DNA of 64,000 bases from Elephas maximus indicus (Eukaryota; Chordata; Mammalia; Proboscidea; Elephantidae), in NCBI RefSeq assembly GCF_024166365.1, contig NC_064825.1:106592480-106656479 (forward strand), read 5' to 3'. A program made the translations under genes and the position numbers. The notes under the pieces are model-generated. The model was not told the DNA's origin. It saw nothing but the letters and a program-made list of their open reading frames with translations, and searched no databases. Positions 59,711-64,000 of this stretch are shown here, one piece after another (the first letter of the stretch is position 1; each line of letters opens with the position of its first letter).

Positions 59711-59850
59711 TGTTGTTGTTAGGTGCCTGGAGTTGGCTCCGACCCTATGCACAACAGAATGAAACACTGTTCTGTCCTGCACCATCCTTACAATCACTTT
59801 GATGCTTCAGCCCATTGTTGCAGCCTCTCTGTCAATCCACCTCATTGTAA
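59711..59850 (-). mobile_element. RTE 3' fragment, minus strand
   Basis: Starts tgttgttgttaggtgcctgg and contains caacagaatgaaacactgtt, the same order as at 36454. Confidence 0.8.
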
Positions 59851-60489
59851 AATAGAACAACTAATTTGGAAAGCAGTGTTGAATTTTCTTAAAAAGTTAA
59901 ACTTACCTCTACCATACAATCCTGGCATCTCACTTCTATGTATTTACCTAAGAGAAATGAAAGCATACAACCTTAGAAAGACTTGTACACAAATGTTCAC
60001 AGGGCCTTTAGTAATGATAGCTGAAACATGAAAGAAATGCAAATGCTCATTCAGGGGAGAATAAATAAACAAATTGCGGTATATCCATACAACTGAGTCC
60101 ACCTCAACAACAAAAACAAAGCACAAAGAAGAAATGAACTGTTAGCATATGAAACACCACGGATGAATATCAAAGTAAGTATGGTGAGTGAAATAAGCCA
60201 GATTCAAAAAAAGTATATGAGATAAAATTTGTTTATATAACATTTTTTAAAAATGCAAACAAATAGATCATGATAGAAAGCACATCAATAGCTGAACAGG
60301 GCTGGAAGTGGGCCAGAGAGGGTCAGGAGAAAGGGATTAAATAGGGACATTAGAAAACTTTTGGGGTGTTGGATATGTCCATTATCTTTACTACTGTAAT
60401 AGTTTTTCAAGTACATACATATGTTAAAACATTAAATTGTATGTGTTAAATATATATATTGTTGTTTATTATACTCCACTAAAACCAAT

Positions 60490-61700
60490 AAAATGATCAC
60501 CATACTTGCCAAGAAATTGATCCGAATGACCAAAAGCAAGGGAAAAAAGCAAGAGTAGAAATTAACTCGCAGGTAATACACATATGAATTATTAACCGTG
60601 GACAACTGGAATAGGAAAAGAGACAATGGTATAAGAGATGAAATCTATATTGCTTGCAATTAATGTCCAATTAACAATGACATAATCATATGAGAACCCA
60701 AGAAACAGCAAGCATTTAATGGAGAAAGTACATATTTCTACAACAAATTTTAATTGTTCAGCAAAATTAATAGGGGTGTTATGCTTCATTTTACAAAGAC
60801 ATTTCACTGATGTGCGTGTGTGTGCGCATGTGTGTGTGCATGAATATACTATACATACATGACATATATCACGAAGACAATTTTTTAAGAGCAGTGGAAA
60901 GGGAAATGCTCAAGGCTGCATGTGGTAGTGATGTTGAGGATAGCTGGGAGGTGAAGATAAATAAAATATATACCATTTGGAAACTAGAAAAGTACGGTGT
61001 TACATATATGCTGTTTTTGTTGTTAGTTGATGTTGAGTTGATTCCGACTCATGTATTATTACGTAGCAAGAAGCAGAGAAATACTTGTGTGTATATGTCA
61101 CAACATGGATAGATTGCCAATCACTAAAATGACTGGAAAATGCAACATTAAGACAGCACAAATTAAATGTGCAGAGTAAAACACATATACACAAAATACT
61201 ACATTTTTATAAGGATACATTGATGTTGTATGTCAGACATAAAACACAGTAGAGTATGTATCCAGGTGGGAAAGAATAATTGGAATGGGAATTGGCCAGA
61301 ATGGGAAAAATAAAATATGATATCTTAATCTAATAAAATAAAATGAGAGAAGTCTTAAACAGGCAATTTGCAAAAAAAGAAATTGGAGTAACTAATCTTT
61401 TTTTTAATATCTGTCCCGAAGTCAAAAAGAAAAGACAATATAGAAAAAACAAAGAAATGGCATATCATATGTATGAAATGTACTAATCTCATTCTATTTG
61501 AGAACATTATGGACATGGGGGGAAATTGGGTGGTCTGTCCTAAAAAGACTTTAATCCAGATCCCTGGATGGAACAAATTTGAAGTTAACTAAGAAAAAAC
61601 GAATAAATGTATCTAAAAGAAACTTACTTTCCCTGGTGAATATGAATAGTTTAGAAAATTAACAGACACCCTAGACATTTTGTTAGGCCTTTAAGAGTTT
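60490..61700. other. Duplicated non-coding flank
   Basis: Paralogous to 41996-42950. It contains a short minus-strand SINE tail (61014-61058) absent from the other copy. No gene. Confidence 0.6.
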
Positions 61701-61830
61701 CATACATAATTAACACATTGTTTGGTATCTCCTCAGGGAGAACCTCAAAGGCTGAGAGAAAGCTGCATTGTTCCCACTATGCCATGTTAAGAAGTCCATG
61801 GGGTGTTAAAACAGATTGATTACAGGTAAG
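61701..61830 (+). promoter_or_regulatory. Presumed OR5 promoter and first-exon donor (P5)
   Basis: TAATTA at 61707-61712, 17-nt gap, EBF-like TCCTCAGGGA at 61730-61739 (one mismatch). The CATAAATT element is degenerate here (TGCATTGT near 61764). A strong donor ACAG|GTAAGAG has its GT at 61826-61827. The OR5 acceptor (63674-63675) gives an intron of about 1.85 kb, the shortest of the five. Confidence 0.55.
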
Positions 61831-63690
61831 AGGTAGAATTTTTTAAGTAGTGCCATGTTTTACTAACATCTAGAATGTTATAGTAACATTTTCAAGGCAC
61901 CGTTTCAATTGATTTCAAAGTCACAGCAAATTATTAAGAATATTGAGTGAATTCTGTCTGCTTTCCACCATTATTCCTGGTAAGTTTTTATGAGATAAAT
62001 GTGGATCTCATGTATTCACTTTAATAATTTATTGCTTTGAAATTTAATTTCTGCATTGGTTTGCTAATAGTTTACTCAGAGACTGCTCTGCTCATAGTAT
62101 TCAGGAATAGATATATGCAAGTTAGATAGAAAGATATATATATAGATAGATAGATGATAGATAGATGGTAGAGATAGACATAATACTTATGAAGGAGTGA
62201 TGCTCACAAAGTTTTAAACCAATAATTCTGTTATCTTAACCCATAGGAATATTCTCAAATTTTTAAAAACATCTGTGGTATATTCAGATACTTTTTTTTA
62301 AAGATTATACTTAAAGTTATCTGTGATACCTCATGTCACATAGAGTTCCAATGTTTAATGGGATGTGTTTCATGTTCAGGAAGATTTTAAATAACTTTCA
62401 GTAATTAACATATATGTCATCATCAGTATATTGTCTTCTTCTCTAATGTTATTGTGTCATACGGTGATTTAAAAAATTTTTTTCATTAAAAGTAGAGGGT
62501 ACTTTTTTATAATGGGAGAGTTTGTGATATCAGTTTTTCACTATTTGTTCAGAGTTCCTCATATACCCTAGGTTTCTCCATGAGGAAAAAAAAAAAACAT
62601 ATGATTTGATACAAAAATTTTAGAATGTGTCAGTTATAATACCAATGCCCAATTGGAGGAGAAAGTATTTCAAGTAGACCAACAAAAAAGTAATCTAAAG
62701 AACAGCACCTTTGGACACTTTACTCATAGAACTGGTGTTATGGAATGTGGAACTCGGATAAGTTGCAAGGATAGCATCACAGAAATTGTGACAAAGCTTA
62801 AGTCACAGTCCAGAAGAATTTACCTATAAATATCTTAAAGATCAAAACAATTAACTGCAACAACAAAAAAAATTATTTCAAGCAATTACTATCAACATCC
62901 AAAAAAAGATAGATGCTATGATGATGATGATAGGCAGACAGACAGATAGATAAATAGATAGATAAATAGACAGATGGATAAAGAAATTGTACTACGCATA
63001 CACACTTTTAGAGATATTTTCAGGTATCCTAGACACATTGAAGCCTTTAATTCTCATTGATACTTCCTAACAACCCTGCAAGGAAGTATTGAAATATGAT
63101 TTTTCAGGTGGGGATAAACAGATTCCTAAAACTTATGTTATTTGCCCAAAGTACCACTTTATATATATTACAAATGGATGTATATATATCTATAGACATA
63201 TAACTCTAGGGATGTTTTCATGTATAAAGACAAATAATCCCCTTGTGGTCAATTATGTATCTATCCAAAACCTGTCCAGTGTGTTGAGTGTTCCATCTTG
63301 AACCATCTATAATAATAAGCTTTCAAAAGATAACATTTTGAAGTAGAACGTCCAAACTATATCCGTAAGTTTTTTAGGTATATGAAAAAACAAAGGTTTT
63401 CAGATGAGTTCAGTAATCATCCATGTACCTAACACCTAGAAGTTTAACATTTTATTCATTATTGTTTCATCTCTCTATCAATGTAGCCATCAATCTAATA
63501 TATATATGTGTGTATGTGTATGTGTATAAAATTAGTGGGAGGTGGGTATGCATTGAAATATCCTAAAATGGAAAATTTGGATTTATTTTATTCATACTGG
63601 CTTTGTAGACTAAAAAATCTACCAGATGGTCCTGCATAAAAGCTATTGACAATGCTTATGTCTCTATCCAGAATAGGTTTCCTGATAGAC
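61831..63690. other. Presumed OR5 intron, non-coding
   Basis: AT-rich. It has GATA-type microsatellites at about 62115-62175 and 62925-62980 and a TATG/TGTA run at 63498-63530. No gene. The last part resembles the OR1 5' flank (ggctttgtagactaaa near 63600) and ends in an acceptor (AG 63674-63675). Confidence 0.55.
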
Positions 63691-63694
63691 AAAG

Positions 63695-64000
63695 ATGGAC
63701 AAACACAATCTAACAGTCTTGAATAAATTCATTCTGACGGGAATCACAGACCGCCCAGAGCTGCAGGCTCCATTGTTCGGGCTGTTCCTCATCATCTACA
63801 TGATCTCAGTGGTGGGCAACATGGGCATCATCATCCTCACTAAGATGGACTCCAGGCTACAAACTCCCATGTACTTTTTTCTCAGACACCTGGCTATCAC
63901 TGATCTTGGTTATTCAACAGCTGTGGGACCCAAAATGTTGGTAAATTTTGTTATGGATGAAAACACAATCTCCTATTATTTTTGTGCTACAAAGCTAGGT
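63695..64000 (+). CDS. OR8K3-like: Olfactory receptor OR5, OR8K type, 5' part (runs off the window)
   Basis: 102 codons open to the window edge, starting MDKHNLT (glycosylation site at 5-7), with ITDRPELQAPLFG, GN at 41-42, PMYFFLRHL (58-66), GYSTAVGPKMLVNF, and the conserved extracellular Cys before ATKLG. No stop or frameshift is seen in this part; the DRY and C-terminal motifs lie beyond the edge. The ATG follows an acceptor AG by about 20 nt, as in the other genes. Glu in NEFIL is Lys here (NKFIL). Confidence 0.9.
   Translation, partial: MDKHNLTVLNKFILTGITDRPELQAPLFGLFLIIYMISVVGNMGIIILTKMDSRLQTPMYFFLRHLAITDLGYSTAVGPKMLVNFVMDENTISYYFCATKLG

Larger units (their letters stand above)
58345..60490 (+). 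mobile_element. L1 3' half, plus strand, with SINE and RTE insertions
   Basis: ORF2 C-terminal text (aagccatagactgggggaaa) and a 3' UTR ending near 60490. Interrupted by two minus-strand AfroSINEs and an RTE tail. The OR3-side copy (41410-41995) is about 1.55 kb shorter. Confidence 0.8.

Noticed and set aside
1-64000. Endogenous retrovirus or LTR element
   Set aside because: I looked for paired LTRs, primer-binding sites and gag/pol/env-like text and saw none. All reverse-transcriptase signals belong to L1 or RTE.

Overview
This is mammalian genomic DNA from an olfactory receptor (OR) cluster. Four complete single-exon OR genes and the start of a fifth lie head to tail on the + strand, all of the OR8K type and closest by recall to human OR8K3. 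The host is most likely an afrothere, probably a paenungulate such as an elephant. The evidence is the density of AfroSINE elements (head like 'ccctggtggtgtagtggtta', tail like 'tatgagtcggaatcgactcg') and of Bov-B/RTE LINEs ending in 'cacctaacaacaacaac'. This is inference from repeat content; I could run no database search.

Layout. OR1 is at 12605-13555, OR2 at 30011-30961, OR3 at 39631-40590, OR4 at 56635-57594, and OR5 runs from 63695 off the right edge. The rest is duplicated flanking DNA and retrotransposons. About 2.1-19.3 kb and 20.3-37.3 kb are two copies of one 17-18 kb tandem segment. Each copy carries an old minus-strand L1, an OR gene, two RTE fragments and several SINEs. A second pair is formed by 39.1-42.95 kb and 56.2-61.7 kb (OR3 and OR4 with flanks). 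The tail of the first unit (18.6-20.3 kb) reappears at 50.9-55.6 kb, there interrupted by a near full-length RTE LINE.

Regulation. Five short blocks (about 1.15, 17.8, 35.15, 47.9 and 61.7 kb) share one architecture: a homeodomain core (TAATGA or TAATTA), 17-18 nt, an Olf/EBF-like palindrome (TCCCNNGGGA or a near match), 23-24 nt, a CATAAATT element (lost in the last block), then a splice donor. Exactly one block lies upstream of each OR gene, and each coding exon has a 3' splice acceptor 12-22 nt before its ATG. The simplest reading is that these are the five OR promoters with non-coding first exons, separated from the coding exons by introns of roughly 1.9-12 kb that absorbed most of the repeats. 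This promoter array is the most interesting feature of the window.

No non-OR host gene, functional RNA gene, CRISPR array or recognisable endogenous retrovirus was found. The many other small ORFs are L1 or RTE remnants read in either orientation, or chance ORFs.
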